From Bacteroidales bacterium (GTDB taxonomy: Bacteria; Bacteroidota; Bacteroidia; Bacteroidales; UBA932), in contig JAILAO010000032.1 in assembly GCA_024681565.1 (NCBI GenBank), forward strand, positions 1-12,284: DNA of 12,284 nucleotides, given 5' to 3'. The first letter of the stretch is position 1, and every line of letters begins with the position of its first letter. Both the position numbers and the translations under genes were made by a program. The notes beneath the pieces were generated by a model. The model ran no database searches, was not told the origin of the DNA, and saw only the letters and a list, made by a program, of their open reading frames with translations. This document shows positions 1 to 6,642 of this stretch, piece by piece.

Positions 1-225
1 GTTGATGTGGTAGGTGAAGCGGTCCTCGCCCCAGTCCTTGATGGAGACGCTCACCGTGGCCTTGGCGCCCACCTGTCCGGTGCTCTTGGGGAGCAGGAGC
101 TTGAGGGCGTTGGGATTGACCAGGGTGGAGGTCACCAGGAAAAAGATGAGCAGCAGGAACACGATGTCGGTCATCGACGACATCGAGATGTTCGGGTCTG
201 CCTTGGTGATTCTCTTGAGGGCCAT
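1..225 (-). CDS. exbD: ExbD/TolR biopolymer transporter, copy 1 (C-terminus cut by window edge)
   Basis: ExbD is the small single-pass inner-membrane partner of ExbB in the proton channel that energises TonB. Only the first 75 codons are inside the window. They begin with MALKRITKADPN, followed by a membrane helix at about residues 15-36 that carries Asp20 in SMTDIVF, the position of the protonatable Asp of ExbD/TolR. The start ATG lies one base after the TAA of exbB copy 1, so the two are co-transcribed and probably translationally coupled. By eye, 73 of these 75 residues match the second ExbD at 10792-11202 (the differences are S14A and F71Y). A tonB may follow beyond the left edge, as it does after copy 2, but this cannot be seen. 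The family call is firm; the paralogue's substrate or TonB partner is unknown. Confidence 0.93.
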   Translation of the reverse strand, partial: MALKRITKADPNISMSSMTDIVFLLLIFFLVTSTLVNPNALKLLLPKSTGQVGAKATVSVSIKDWGEDRFTYHIN

Positions 226-226
226 C

Positions 227-922
227 TTATTCGGATTTGGGGGTGTCGGGGCTGTCGCCGAGCATATCCAGGAACTTGATGGTGGCGTTCTCCATACTGT
301 ACACCAGGTTGGAGATGCGGGCCGTCAGGAAATTGTAGCCGAAGTAGGCGAGGATACCGACGATCAGACCGCCGACCGTGGTGATCATCGCGGTGTAGAT
401 GCCGCTGGAAAGCAGGGTGATGTCGATGTTGTTGCCGGCGTTGGACATATTGAAGAACGCCTGGACCATACCGATCACCGTGCCGAGGAAACCGATCATC
501 GGAGCGCCGCCGGCGATGGTGGCCAGATACGGAAGACCCTTTTCGAGGCGTCCCACCTCGACGTTGCCGACGTTCTCGATGGCGGCCTGCACATCCGTCG
601 CGGGCTTGCCGATCCGGGCGATGCCAGCCTCGACCATCCGGGCCACGGGGGCGTCGTACTTGCTGCAGAGCGTCCGGGCGGATTTGATCTTGCCGTCGTG
701 GATGTAGTCGCGGATGTCGTTGAGGAAATCCTTGTCGATCTTGCCGGCCTGGCGGATGATCCACCATTTCTTGCCGAAGATGTAGATGGCGATGATCGAG
801 AGGGCGAGGAGCACCCACATCAGCCAGCCGCCTTTCGCGGCCATTTCAATGAGAGAATAGGACATCTCCTGCTGCACGGGAACAGCCTCGGCGATATCGG
901 TCTGGAGGAGCGTAAACAACAT
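227..922 (-). CDS. exbB: MotA/TolQ/ExbB proton channel protein, copy 1
   Basis: This 231-residue protein is the multi-pass subunit of the ExbB-ExbD motor that couples proton flow to TonB. Three membrane helices are visible, at about residues 32-50, 132-156 and 174-196. The two later helices carry the family core GGAPMIGFLGTVIGM and TTVGGLIVG, with channel-lining threonines near 148 and 181-182. The Gly/Pro/Thr pattern and the cytoplasmic segment between helices 1 and 2 fit TolQ/ExbB. The start ATG was chosen because the protein then aligns end to end with the second copy at 10095-10790, which is also 231 residues; I count about 17 differences (about 93% identity), clustered in the last 15 residues. 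It has its own promoter with a TATATTTG box at 983-990 and is followed after one base by exbD. ExbB versus TolQ cannot be separated by sequence alone, but the tonB next to copy 2 favours ExbB. Confidence 0.94.
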   Translation of the reverse strand: MLFTLLQTDIAEAVPVQQEMSYSLIEMAAKGGWLMWVLLALSIIAIYIFGKKWWIIRQAGKIDKDFLNDIRDYIHDGKIKSARTLCSKYDAPVARMVEAGIARIGKPATDVQAAIENVGNVEVGRLEKGLPYLATIAGGAPMIGFLGTVIGMVQAFFNMSNAGNNIDITLLSSGIYTAMITTVGGLIVGILAYFGYNFLTARISNLVYSMENATIKFLDMLGDSPDTPKSE

Positions 923-952
923 ATTCAGGTCTTTTTGTTAACCAACAATTGC

Positions 953-974
953 AAAAAATCTGCCTTTTAAGGCA
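953..974 (-). promoter_or_regulatory. Leader hairpin followed by T-run upstream of exbB copy 1
   Basis: Read on the minus strand, TGCCTT-AA-AAGGCA (974 down to 961) forms a 6-bp stem and is followed two bases later by six Ts (958-953). It sits just downstream of the -7 box, so it should lie at or very near the 5' end of the transcript. The same layout (TGCC/GGCA stem, then GA, then a T-run) precedes exbB copy 2. It could stabilise the mRNA, act as a weak attenuator, or simply be shared by descent. The stem is seen directly; the function is inference. Confidence 0.5.
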
Positions 975-982
975 TAATCGCA

Positions 983-990
983 CAAATATA
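983..990 (-). promoter_or_regulatory. Bacteroidetes-type -7 promoter box for exbB-exbD copy 1
   Basis: On the minus strand the sequence TATATTTG matches the Bacteroidetes primary sigma -7 form TAnnTTTG exactly, 60 bases before the exbB start. No good -33 TTTG was found at the usual spacing. The upstream element GCGGAATTCC, 21 bases from its first base to the box, has a counterpart (GCGGAATCC, 22 bases) before copy 2. The box sits in an imperfect dyad (ATAAT..CAC / GTG..ATTAT). The upstream part of the promoter overlaps the last codons of truA. Confidence 0.6.
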
Positions 991-1015
991 GTGAAAATTA
1001 TGGAATTCCGCCTGC

Positions 1016-1804
1016 TTAATACCGGATTCCGCTCAAGAAAAGTGCGTGTCCGGGGACACTTTCGCCGGCCAGGCTGCGCAGGACCTCCTCCCCTTCGTAA
1101 TCCGGGGGGAGGATGAGGCTGCCGAATCCTTCGACGCTCCGCTTGCCGCGGCCGACTTCGAGCAGGGTCCCGACCACGGCGCGGACCATATTGCGCAGGA
1201 AGCGGTCGGCGCTGATGCGGAAGTACCAGTAATCGTCACCGCCCTGTCTTCCTGTCAGTGCCAGATGAGAGGGCGTGTAGCGGTGCCAGGCGGCTTCCGA
1301 GACCGTGCAGACGGAGGTTTTGGAGTCGGCTCCGGTCTTTTCGAAACAGCGGAAGTCGTGCCGGCCCGGGAGGGCCTGCGCCGCGGCGTTCATCGCGTCG
1401 AAATCCACCTCGGGAAAGGTGTACAGGCAGGAAAATGCTTCCACGAAAGGGTCCTTGCACCGGTGCAGGAAATAGGTGTATTCCCGTTGCACGGCATCGA
1501 AGCGGGCGTGGAAATCAGCTGGCGCACAGGTGATTCCGTGGACTGCGATGGAACGGGGTAGGATGGCATTTAATTTGTAGCATAATTGGCGCGTATCAAG
1601 CCCCTCGGCTGCGTCGAAATGTGCGATGTAGCCGATTGCGTTCACGCCCGTGTCGGTCCGGCCCGCCCCGGTTACGGATACGGTCGCGCGAAGCAGGGTC
1701 CCGAGGGCCTGCTCGAGCGTCTGCTGGACGCTGGGAGCGTCCGGCTGGACCTGCCAACCGCAGAAATCCGCGCCGCGATAGGAGAGCTTGATCGAATAAC
1801 GCAT
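1016..1804 (-). CDS. truA: tRNA pseudouridine(38-40) synthase TruA
   Basis: TruA converts uridines 38, 39 and 40 in the anticodon arm of many tRNAs to pseudouridine, in the cytoplasm. The 262-residue protein begins MRYSIKLSYRGADFCGWQ and carries the catalytic motif GAGRTDTGVNA with the nucleophile Asp51. Further family motifs are FHARFDAVQREYTY and FLRNMVRAVVGTLLEVGRG. Length is normal for the family. A TTG four codons upstream (1816) is in frame, but the ATG at 1804 fits the family N-terminus better. The gene diverges from moxR with only 26 bases between the two start codons. It stands alone between its own putative -7 box (1814-1821) and the exbB promoter that begins just past its stop. Nothing looks damaged. 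Confidence 0.97.
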   Translation of the reverse strand: MRYSIKLSYRGADFCGWQVQPDAPSVQQTLEQALGTLLRATVSVTGAGRTDTGVNAIGYIAHFDAAEGLDTRQLCYKLNAILPRSIAVHGITCAPADFHARFDAVQREYTYFLHRCKDPFVEAFSCLYTFPEVDFDAMNAAAQALPGRHDFRCFEKTGADSKTSVCTVSEAAWHRYTPSHLALTGRQGGDDYWYFRISADRFLRNMVRAVVGTLLEVGRGKRSVEGFGSLILPPDYEGEEVLRSLAGESVPGHALFLSGIRY

Positions 1805-1813
1805 AACCGACTG

Positions 1814-1821
1814 CAAAATTA
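1814..1821 (-). promoter_or_regulatory. Possible -7 promoter box for truA
   Basis: Minus-strand TAATTTTG matches the Bacteroidetes TAnnTTTG form and ends only nine bases before the truA ATG. A weak -33-like TGTTTAC lies about 20 bases further upstream, inside the first codons of moxR. If real, the truA mRNA would have a leader of only a few bases. No equally good box was found for moxR on the plus strand in this gap. Confidence 0.4.
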
Positions 1822-1830
1822 GTCAATTAT

Positions 1831-2823
1831 ATGGAAAGTGTAAACATCAAGGAGCTCAACGACCGCATCCAGAAAGAGAGCGCGTTCGTGGATCTCCTTT
1901 CTATGGAGATGGGCAAGGTGATCGTCGGACAGAAGCATCTGGTCGAGAACCTGATGATCGCGATGCTCGCCGACGGGCACATCCTGCTCGAAGGCGTTCC
2001 GGGCCTTGCCAAAACCCTCGCCATCAGCACCTTGTCCCGCGCTGTCGATGCCAAGTTCAGCCGCATCCAGTTCACGCCCGACCTCCTGCCGGCGGATGTC
2101 ACCGGCACGCTGATCTACTCCCAGAAGAAGGAGCAGTTCGAGGGGCACAAGGGCCCGATCTTCGCCAACTTCGTGCTGGCGGACGAAATCAACCGCGCCC
2201 CGGCCAAGGTGCAGTCCGCCCTGCTCGAAGCCATGCAGGAGCGGCAGGTCACCCTCGGCGACGAGACCTACAAGCTCCCCGAGCCGTTCCTGGTGATGGC
2301 CACGCAGAACCCGATCGAGCAGGAAGGCACCTATCCCCTCCCCGAGGCCCAGGTGGACCGTTTCATGCTCAAGGTCGTCGTCGGCTACCCCAAGAAGGAC
2401 GAAGAGAAGCTCATCATCCGGATGAACAACAGCGGAGAATTCCCCAAGGCGCAGCCCGTCGTCACGCCGGCGGACATCGTACGTGCCCGTGAGGTCGTCC
2501 GCGAGGTCTATATGGACGAAAAGATCGAACGCTATATCGTGGATATCGTGTATGCGACCCGCACCCCCGGGGAGTACGGGCTGAAGAACCTCAAGGACCT
2601 GATTTCCTTCGGCGGTTCACCGCGTGCGAGCATCAGCCTGTCGATGGCGGCGAAGGCCTACGCCTTCATCAAGCGCCGCGGCTACGTGATTCCCGAAGAC
2701 GTGCGTGCCGTCTGCCCCGAGGTCCTGCGCCACCGCATCGGCCTGACCTACGAAGCCGAAGCGGAGAATGTCACCCCGGAAGAGATCATAGAGCAGATTA
2801 TCAATGCCGTCATCGTCCCGTAA
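1831..2823 (+). CDS. moxR: MoxR-family AAA+ ATPase of the Bat operon
   Basis: MoxR ATPases are thought to act as chaperone-like partners of vWA-domain proteins, here most likely BatA and BatB and the DUF58 protein. In the 330-residue protein the Walker A motif GVPGLAKT is at residues 55-62, Walker B FVLADEINRAP at about 114-124 (Asp118, Glu119), sensor 1 ATQNP at 157-161, and the arginine of EAQVDRF at 177. The C-terminal helical lid domain is complete. This is the first gene of a run of same-strand genes that all overlap; its last 20 bases overlap the start of the DUF58 gene in another frame. Its start codon lies 26 bases from that of divergent truA, so the promoter must lie in or near truA; no convincing one is visible. 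The family is certain; the client proteins are inferred from context. Confidence 0.95.
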   Translation: MESVNIKELNDRIQKESAFVDLLSMEMGKVIVGQKHLVENLMIAMLADGHILLEGVPGLAKTLAISTLSRAVDAKFSRIQFTPDLLPADVTGTLIYSQKKEQFEGHKGPIFANFVLADEINRAPAKVQSALLEAMQERQVTLGDETYKLPEPFLVMATQNPIEQEGTYPLPEAQVDRFMLKVVVGYPKKDEEKLIIRMNNSGEFPKAQPVVTPADIVRAREVVREVYMDEKIERYIVDIVYATRTPGEYGLKNLKDLISFGGSPRASISLSMAAKAYAFIKRRGYVIPEDVRAVCPEVLRHRIGLTYEAEAENVTPEEIIEQIINAVIVP

Positions 2824-3706
2824 TACCGGCGCCACCGAGCTCCTGAAGAAAGTCAGGGAGATCGAGATCAAGACCAAGGCGCTCTCCCACCAGATCGTCG
2901 CAGGCGAGTAGCATTCGGCCTTCAAGGGCCGCGGTATGGCTTTCAGCGAGGTGCGGGAGTACCAGTGGGGGGATGACGTCCGCTCGATGGACTGGAACGT
3001 CACCGCCCGCCTCCGGGCACCCTATGTCAAGGTCTTCGAGGAGGAACGGGAGCTCACGGTCGTCCTGCTGGTGGACGTCAGCCGGTCCGGTCTTTTCGGC
3101 ACGGCCGTGGAAACCAAGCGGGAGCGGATCGCGGAAATCGCGGCGGTACTTTCCTTCAGCGCCATCCTCAACAACGACAAGGTGGGCGCGCTGTTCTTCT
3201 CCGACCGGGTCGAGAAATTCATTCCGCCGGCGAAGGGCCGTTCGCACCTGCTGCACATCATCCGCGAGATGCTGGAACTCCAGCCCGTCTCCGACGGGAC
3301 GGACATCGGCGCCGCGCTCAAGTTCCTGACCAATGCGATCAAGAAGAAGTGCACGGCCTTCCTGCTGAGCGACATGCTCGACGCCGACGCCGAGGGCAAT
3401 CCGCGCTATGAAGAGGCGCTCAAGGTGGCTGTGAACCGCCACGACCTCAGCGTCATCAAGGTGCACGACCCCCGGGAGCGCTCCCTGCCCGCCGTCGGGC
3501 TGGTGCACATCAAGGACAGCGAGAGCGGCCGGGGAGCCTGGGTCGATACGGACAGCCGTAAGGTCAGGACGGCCTACGGGCACTGGTTCTCCGAACTTTC
3601 GGCCCGGGAGACGGGCCTGTTCAACAAATACCAGGTCGACCACGTGGATATTGCCACGGATGCCGACTATGTCAAGGGCCTGATGGCCCTCTTCGGACAA
3701 AGATGA
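2804..3706 (+). CDS. DUF58 protein of the Bat operon, interrupted by one in-frame TAG
   Basis: DUF58 proteins are encoded directly after moxR in Bat operons and have a vWA-like fold; the activity is unknown. Read from ATG 2804 the frame gives 35 residues (MPSSSRNTGATELLKKVREI and onward to VAGE), then TAG at 2909-2911, then HSAFKGRGMAFSEVREY, QWGDDVRSMDWNVTAR and the rest up to TGA at 3704-3706. The family normally reads GEYHS[AV]FKGxGxxFxEVREY, so TAG replaces the conserved Tyr36. No other lesion is seen: the vWA-like DVSRS (91-95) and the C-terminus are intact, 300 positions in all. A shorter product could start at ATG 2936 (256 residues), losing 44 residues including the conserved basic motif. 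The first 20 bases overlap moxR and the end overlaps the next gene by ATGA. It could be a recent pseudogene, a base-call error, or a readthrough gene. Confidence 0.85.
2909..2911 (+). other. In-frame amber codon at a conserved tyrosine position
   Basis: TAG stands between GAG (Glu35) and CAT (His37) in the DUF58 gene, where relatives carry a tyrosine codon (TAC or TAT). One third-base change converts one to the other. The next base after TAG is C. The nearest possible restart is ATG 2936, 24 bases downstream. Confidence 0.9.
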
Positions 3707-4668
3707 GACTGTTGACACTCATATTGGCGACGATGCTGGACGTGGTGCCGGCCGGGCAGGCCTGGCTCAGGCAGATGCAGCCCCGGGATTCCATCCTCGT
3801 CGCCGACCAGATCGAATACGGATTCCAGCTGGACAGCGTGCCGGCGGGGACTTCGCTGGCGCTGCCCGATTTCGCGCAGGCGTCCAATGACACGCTGACC
3901 CTCGTACGCAGCTGGCAGCTCGATACGCTGGCCACCCTGCGCGTCCGGCAGCCCGGCCGCAAGGAACGCGCCGAGCTCTACAACATCCGGGGCAGCATCG
4001 TGCTGGCCCCCTTCGAAGAAGGCACCTATCAGCTGCCGCCCATCCCGGTGCTCCGCAACGGGACGGATACGCTGCTGTTCGAGGCCCTGGAGATGGAAGT
4101 GAAGACCATGCCGGTCGACACGGCCAGCTTCGAGATTCACGACATCAAGGGACAGCTCCGCTATCCGCTGACTTTCAAAGAATTGCTCCCCTGGATCGGG
4201 GCGGCGGCGCTGCTGGCCGGGCTCATCGTCCTGCTGGTCTGGCTGATCCGTCTCCGCAAGGCACAGGCCGGAGGAGAGGGCGCCAGGAAGGATCCTGCCT
4301 ATATCGTTGCCTTGCGGGAACTGGACAAGTTCCGCGGTGACAAATTCTGGGCTCCGGAAAAACAGAAAGTCTACTATTCGGGCATCACCGACGCCCTGAA
4401 GACCTATATCGAGGACCGTTTCGGCATCGACGCGCCGGAGATGACGACCGCCGAACTCTTCACCGCGCTCAAGCAGGCCGAAGACCTGCCGGAGGATCTG
4501 CGCGAGGAGACACGCGCCGTCTTCGAATGTGCCGACTTCGTCAAATTCGCAAAGCATGTCGCGTCCGACGAGGACAATGCCAAGGCCCTGCCCACGGCCG
4601 TCCGTTTCGTGACATCCACTTACCAGACCGTGCTTGAGGAGGAGCAGAAGGACGAGCATGAACTTTGA
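3703..4668 (+). CDS. BatD-like single-pass membrane protein of the Bat operon
   Basis: This 321-residue protein occupies the slot between the DUF58 gene and batA, where Bacteroidetes Bat operons carry a conserved membrane protein without a settled name. A short hydrophobic N-terminus (residues 1-20, ending near AGQA) may be a signal peptide. A beta-rich extracytoplasmic part follows (about 30-155), then one membrane helix at about 164-183, then a cytoplasmic helical domain. That last domain (YYSGITDALKTYIEDRFGID, then TAELF and FVKFAKH) resembles the cytoplasmic end of BatD in this same operon (YTAFYEELHRALLGFVSDKL, then CEFARYAP), suggesting common descent. It starts within an ATGA overlap with the DUF58 gene and its last 11 bases overlap batA. 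Function is inferred only from context. Confidence 0.8.
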   Translation: MRLLTLILATMLDVVPAGQAWLRQMQPRDSILVADQIEYGFQLDSVPAGTSLALPDFAQASNDTLTLVRSWQLDTLATLRVRQPGRKERAELYNIRGSIVLAPFEEGTYQLPPIPVLRNGTDTLLFEALEMEVKTMPVDTASFEIHDIKGQLRYPLTFKELLPWIGAAALLAGLIVLLVWLIRLRKAQAGGEGARKDPAYIVALRELDKFRGDKFWAPEKQKVYYSGITDALKTYIEDRFGIDAPEMTTAELFTALKQAEDLPEDLREETRAVFECADFVKFAKHVASDEDNAKALPTAVRFVTSTYQTVLEEEQKDEHEL

Positions 4669-5641
4669 GTATCCTGCGCTCCTCTGGCTGCTGGTCATAC
4701 CGCTGCTGCTGGTCGGACTCTACGTTTATCGGGAGCTGGCCGAACGGCGGCCGCATCTGCGTGTTTCGACGGCCGCCCCGTGGCTGCAGGCCGGCCGTTC
4801 TCCGCTTTCGGTGCTGCGCCACCTGCCTTTTGCATTGCGTACGGCAGCGCTCTGCCTGATCATCGTGGCCATCGCGCGTCCCCGCTCTTCCACCGAGATC
4901 GAGAAAGTGGATTCCGAGGGCATCGATATCATCTTCGCGATGGATGTCTCTACGAGTATGCTGGCCCGCGACTTCACGCCGGACCGCATCAGCGCGGCCA
5001 AGGACATCGCCATCGAGTTCATCTCCCAACGCCCTTCCGACCGGATGGGCATCGTGGTATTTGCGGGCGAGAGCTACACGCAGTGCCCGCTGACCACGGA
5101 CCGGGCCACCCTCATCAACCTGATGAAGGAGGTCCAGACGGACCTGATCGAAGACGGCACCGCCATCGGCAACGGGCTTGCGACCGCCGTAGCGCGGATG
5201 ATGGACTCCGATGCGCCGAGCCGGGTGGTCATCCTGCTGACGGACGGTGTCAACAACAGCGGTGAAGTAGCCCCGCAGACCGCGGCCGAAATCGCCAAAA
5301 CCTATGGCATCCGCGTCTATACGATCGGGGTCGGCGCCAACGGGATGGCCCCGTATCCGGTGATGACTCCCTGGGGCGTGGAGATCCAGAACGTTCCGGT
5401 AGAAATCGACGAAGAACTGCTCCAGGGTATCTCGGACGCCACCGGCGGCCGGTATTTCCGGGCGACGGACAACACCAAGCTCGCCGAGATCTACTCCGAG
5501 ATCAACAAGATGGAGAAAGCGCGCACGTCCGTGGACAGTTTCCCCGTCTATAAAGAACTGTTCGGACGCTTCGGGCTGGCGGCGCTCATCTGCCTGTTGC
5601 TCGAACTTTTGTTGGGTATTTTGATCAGGAGGATGCCGTAA
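4658..5641 (+). CDS. batA: BatA, vWA-domain inner-membrane protein
   Basis: BatA is one of two paired vWA proteins of the aerotolerance complex and probably contacts the MoxR ATPase and BatB. The start ATG 4658 (MNFEYPALLWLLVIPLLL) was preferred to an in-frame TTG at 4634, because family members begin just before the first helix. Membrane helices are at about 6-24 and 57-74, with a third at the C-terminus (about 305-322). The vWA domain between them has a full MIDAS metal site: DVSTS (Asp96, Ser98, Ser100), Thr168 in DGTAIG, and Asp196 in LLTDGVNN. The 327-residue length is usual. It overlaps the preceding gene by 11 bases and ends in TAATG shared with batB. The vWA domain probably faces one side of the membrane, held by helices on both ends. 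Confidence 0.95.
   Translation: MNFEYPALLWLLVIPLLLVGLYVYRELAERRPHLRVSTAAPWLQAGRSPLSVLRHLPFALRTAALCLIIVAIARPRSSTEIEKVDSEGIDIIFAMDVSTSMLARDFTPDRISAAKDIAIEFISQRPSDRMGIVVFAGESYTQCPLTTDRATLINLMKEVQTDLIEDGTAIGNGLATAVARMMDSDAPSRVVILLTDGVNNSGEVAPQTAAEIAKTYGIRVYTIGVGANGMAPYPVMTPWGVEIQNVPVEIDEELLQGISDATGGRYFRATDNTKLAEIYSEINKMEKARTSVDSFPVYKELFGRFGLAALICLLLELLLGILIRRMP
5627..5632 (+). promoter_or_regulatory. Shine-Dalgarno-like AGGAGG before batB
   Basis: A consensus AGGAGG lies eight bases before the batB ATG, within the last codons of batA (Arg-Arg-Met-Pro). Bacteroidota rarely rely on such sites, so one at ideal spacing, and another before batC, is notable. It may be chance from the Arg codons. Confidence 0.45.
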
Positions 5642-6642
5642 TGCTGTATTTTGCCAAACCCCTGTACCTCTGGCTGCTGCTGCTCGTGCCCGCGATCCTG
5701 ATCGGGTATGCGCTGCTCCGCCGCCTGCGCCGGGAGCGCGTGCGCCGTTTCGGCGACGAGACGCTCGTCCGCGCGCTGATGCCTTCCTGGTCCTCCGCGA
5801 AGGGCTGGTGGCGCACCGTGCTGTTCGCCCTCGGATTCGCCTGTTTCGCGGTCGGCCTGTCCCGCCCGCTCATCGGCGCCAAGCTGGTGGAGCGCGAGAC
5901 CAAGGGCGCCGAAATCATGATCTGCCTGGACGTGTCCAATTCCATGCTCGCCCAGGACTACTCGCCGGACCGGCTCTCGCGGGCCAAACTGGCCATCTCC
6001 CGCATCGTGGACAAACTTGAGGGCGACCGCATCGGCCTGATCATCTTTGCCGGCAGTTCCTTCGTACAGCTGCCGATCACGACGGACTACATTTCCGCCA
6101 AGATGTTCCTGAACACCATCGACACCCAGTCGGTACCGGTCCAAGGCACGGCCATCGGCGAAGCGATCCTGACGGCCGCCAAGAGTTTCAGCGCCCAGAG
6201 CGAAAAGAGCCGGGCCATCATCGTCATCACCGACGGTGAAAACCACGAAGACGATCCGGTGGACGCCGCCCGCCAGGTGGCCGAGACCGGCATCCGGATC
6301 TACACCATCGGCGTCGGTTCCCTGCAGGGCCAGCCGATCCCCAAGGACGGTGACCTGATGAAGGACAGCGAAGGCAACATCGTCGTGACCCGGCTGGACG
6401 AGGAGACGCTCAAGCGCATCGCTTCCGTCGGCAACGGCGCCTACGTCCATGCCGGCAACGAGGAGTTCGGACTCAACCCGATCCTCGACGAGATCCGCAA
6501 GCTCGAGGACGAGCGTTTCAACTCGGTCGTCTTTGAGGAATATGACGAGCAATATATGTATTTCTTTGCCGCGGCGCTGGTCTTCTTCATCCTGGAGATG
6601 CTGATCGGCGAACGCCGGCCCAAGAGGAGGTTGTTTGAATGA
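5641..6642 (+). CDS. batB: BatB, vWA-domain inner-membrane protein
   Basis: BatB is the second vWA membrane protein of the operon and a paralogue of BatA. The 333-residue chain has helices at about 8-26 and 59-74 and a C-terminal one at about 312-327. The MIDAS site is complete: DVSNS (Asp97, Ser99, Ser101), Thr170 in QGTAIGEA and Asp198 in ITDGENHED. BatA and BatB share the same phrase after the metal site (MLA.D..PDR.S.AK), showing duplication. The start ATG overlaps the stop of batA by one base (TAATG) and follows an AGGAGG at good spacing. The end overlaps batC as ATGA. Likely acts at the inner membrane with BatA, BatC and BatD-BatE. Identity is firm; the molecular role is not established. 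Confidence 0.95.
   Translation: MLYFAKPLYLWLLLLVPAILIGYALLRRLRRERVRRFGDETLVRALMPSWSSAKGWWRTVLFALGFACFAVGLSRPLIGAKLVERETKGAEIMICLDVSNSMLAQDYSPDRLSRAKLAISRIVDKLEGDRIGLIIFAGSSFVQLPITTDYISAKMFLNTIDTQSVPVQGTAIGEAILTAAKSFSAQSEKSRAIIVITDGENHEDDPVDAARQVAETGIRIYTIGVGSLQGQPIPKDGDLMKDSEGNIVVTRLDEETLKRIASVGNGAYVHAGNEEFGLNPILDEIRKLEDERFNSVVFEEYDEQYMYFFAAALVFFILEMLIGERRPKRRLFE
6624..6630 (+). promoter_or_regulatory. Shine-Dalgarno-like GAGGAGG before batC
   Basis: GAGGAGG ends eight bases before the batC ATG at 6639, inside the Lys-Arg-Arg codons at the end of batB. With the similar site before batB it suggests Shine-Dalgarno-assisted internal starts, though codon chance cannot be excluded. Confidence 0.45.

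Larger units (their letters stand above)
1..990 (-). repeat. Left arm of an inverted repeat carrying promoter, leader, exbB and exbD
   Basis: This stretch, read on the minus strand, matches 10026-11016 on the plus strand from the TATATTTG box through codon 75 of exbD, where the window ends. The two arms differ in length by only one base. Proteins are about 93-97% identical, yet many third positions differ; in places the DNA is identical, including 72 bases at 725-796 against 10221-10292. The repeat may extend beyond the left edge. Confidence 0.85.

Noticed and set aside
14..970. Plus-strand open frame of 318 codons over exbB-exbD copy 1, and a similar 296-codon one opposite copy 2
   Set aside because: Both lie opposite real exbB genes with clear motifs. 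Their similarity to each other only reflects the gene duplication.
2804..3706. Genome-wide recoding of TAG as a sense codon
   Set aside because: exbD copy 2 (11200-11202) and tonB (11986-11988) end in TAG at normal protein lengths. tonB's TAG is backed by TAA, and the exbD TAG comes just before a proper tonB start, so TAG appears to be a normal stop here.
2810..3718. Minus-strand open frame of 302 codons opposite the DUF58 gene, considered as a reason for the amber codon
   Set aside because: No recognisable motif and typical antisense composition. The DUF58 frame retains family residues on both sides of TAG.
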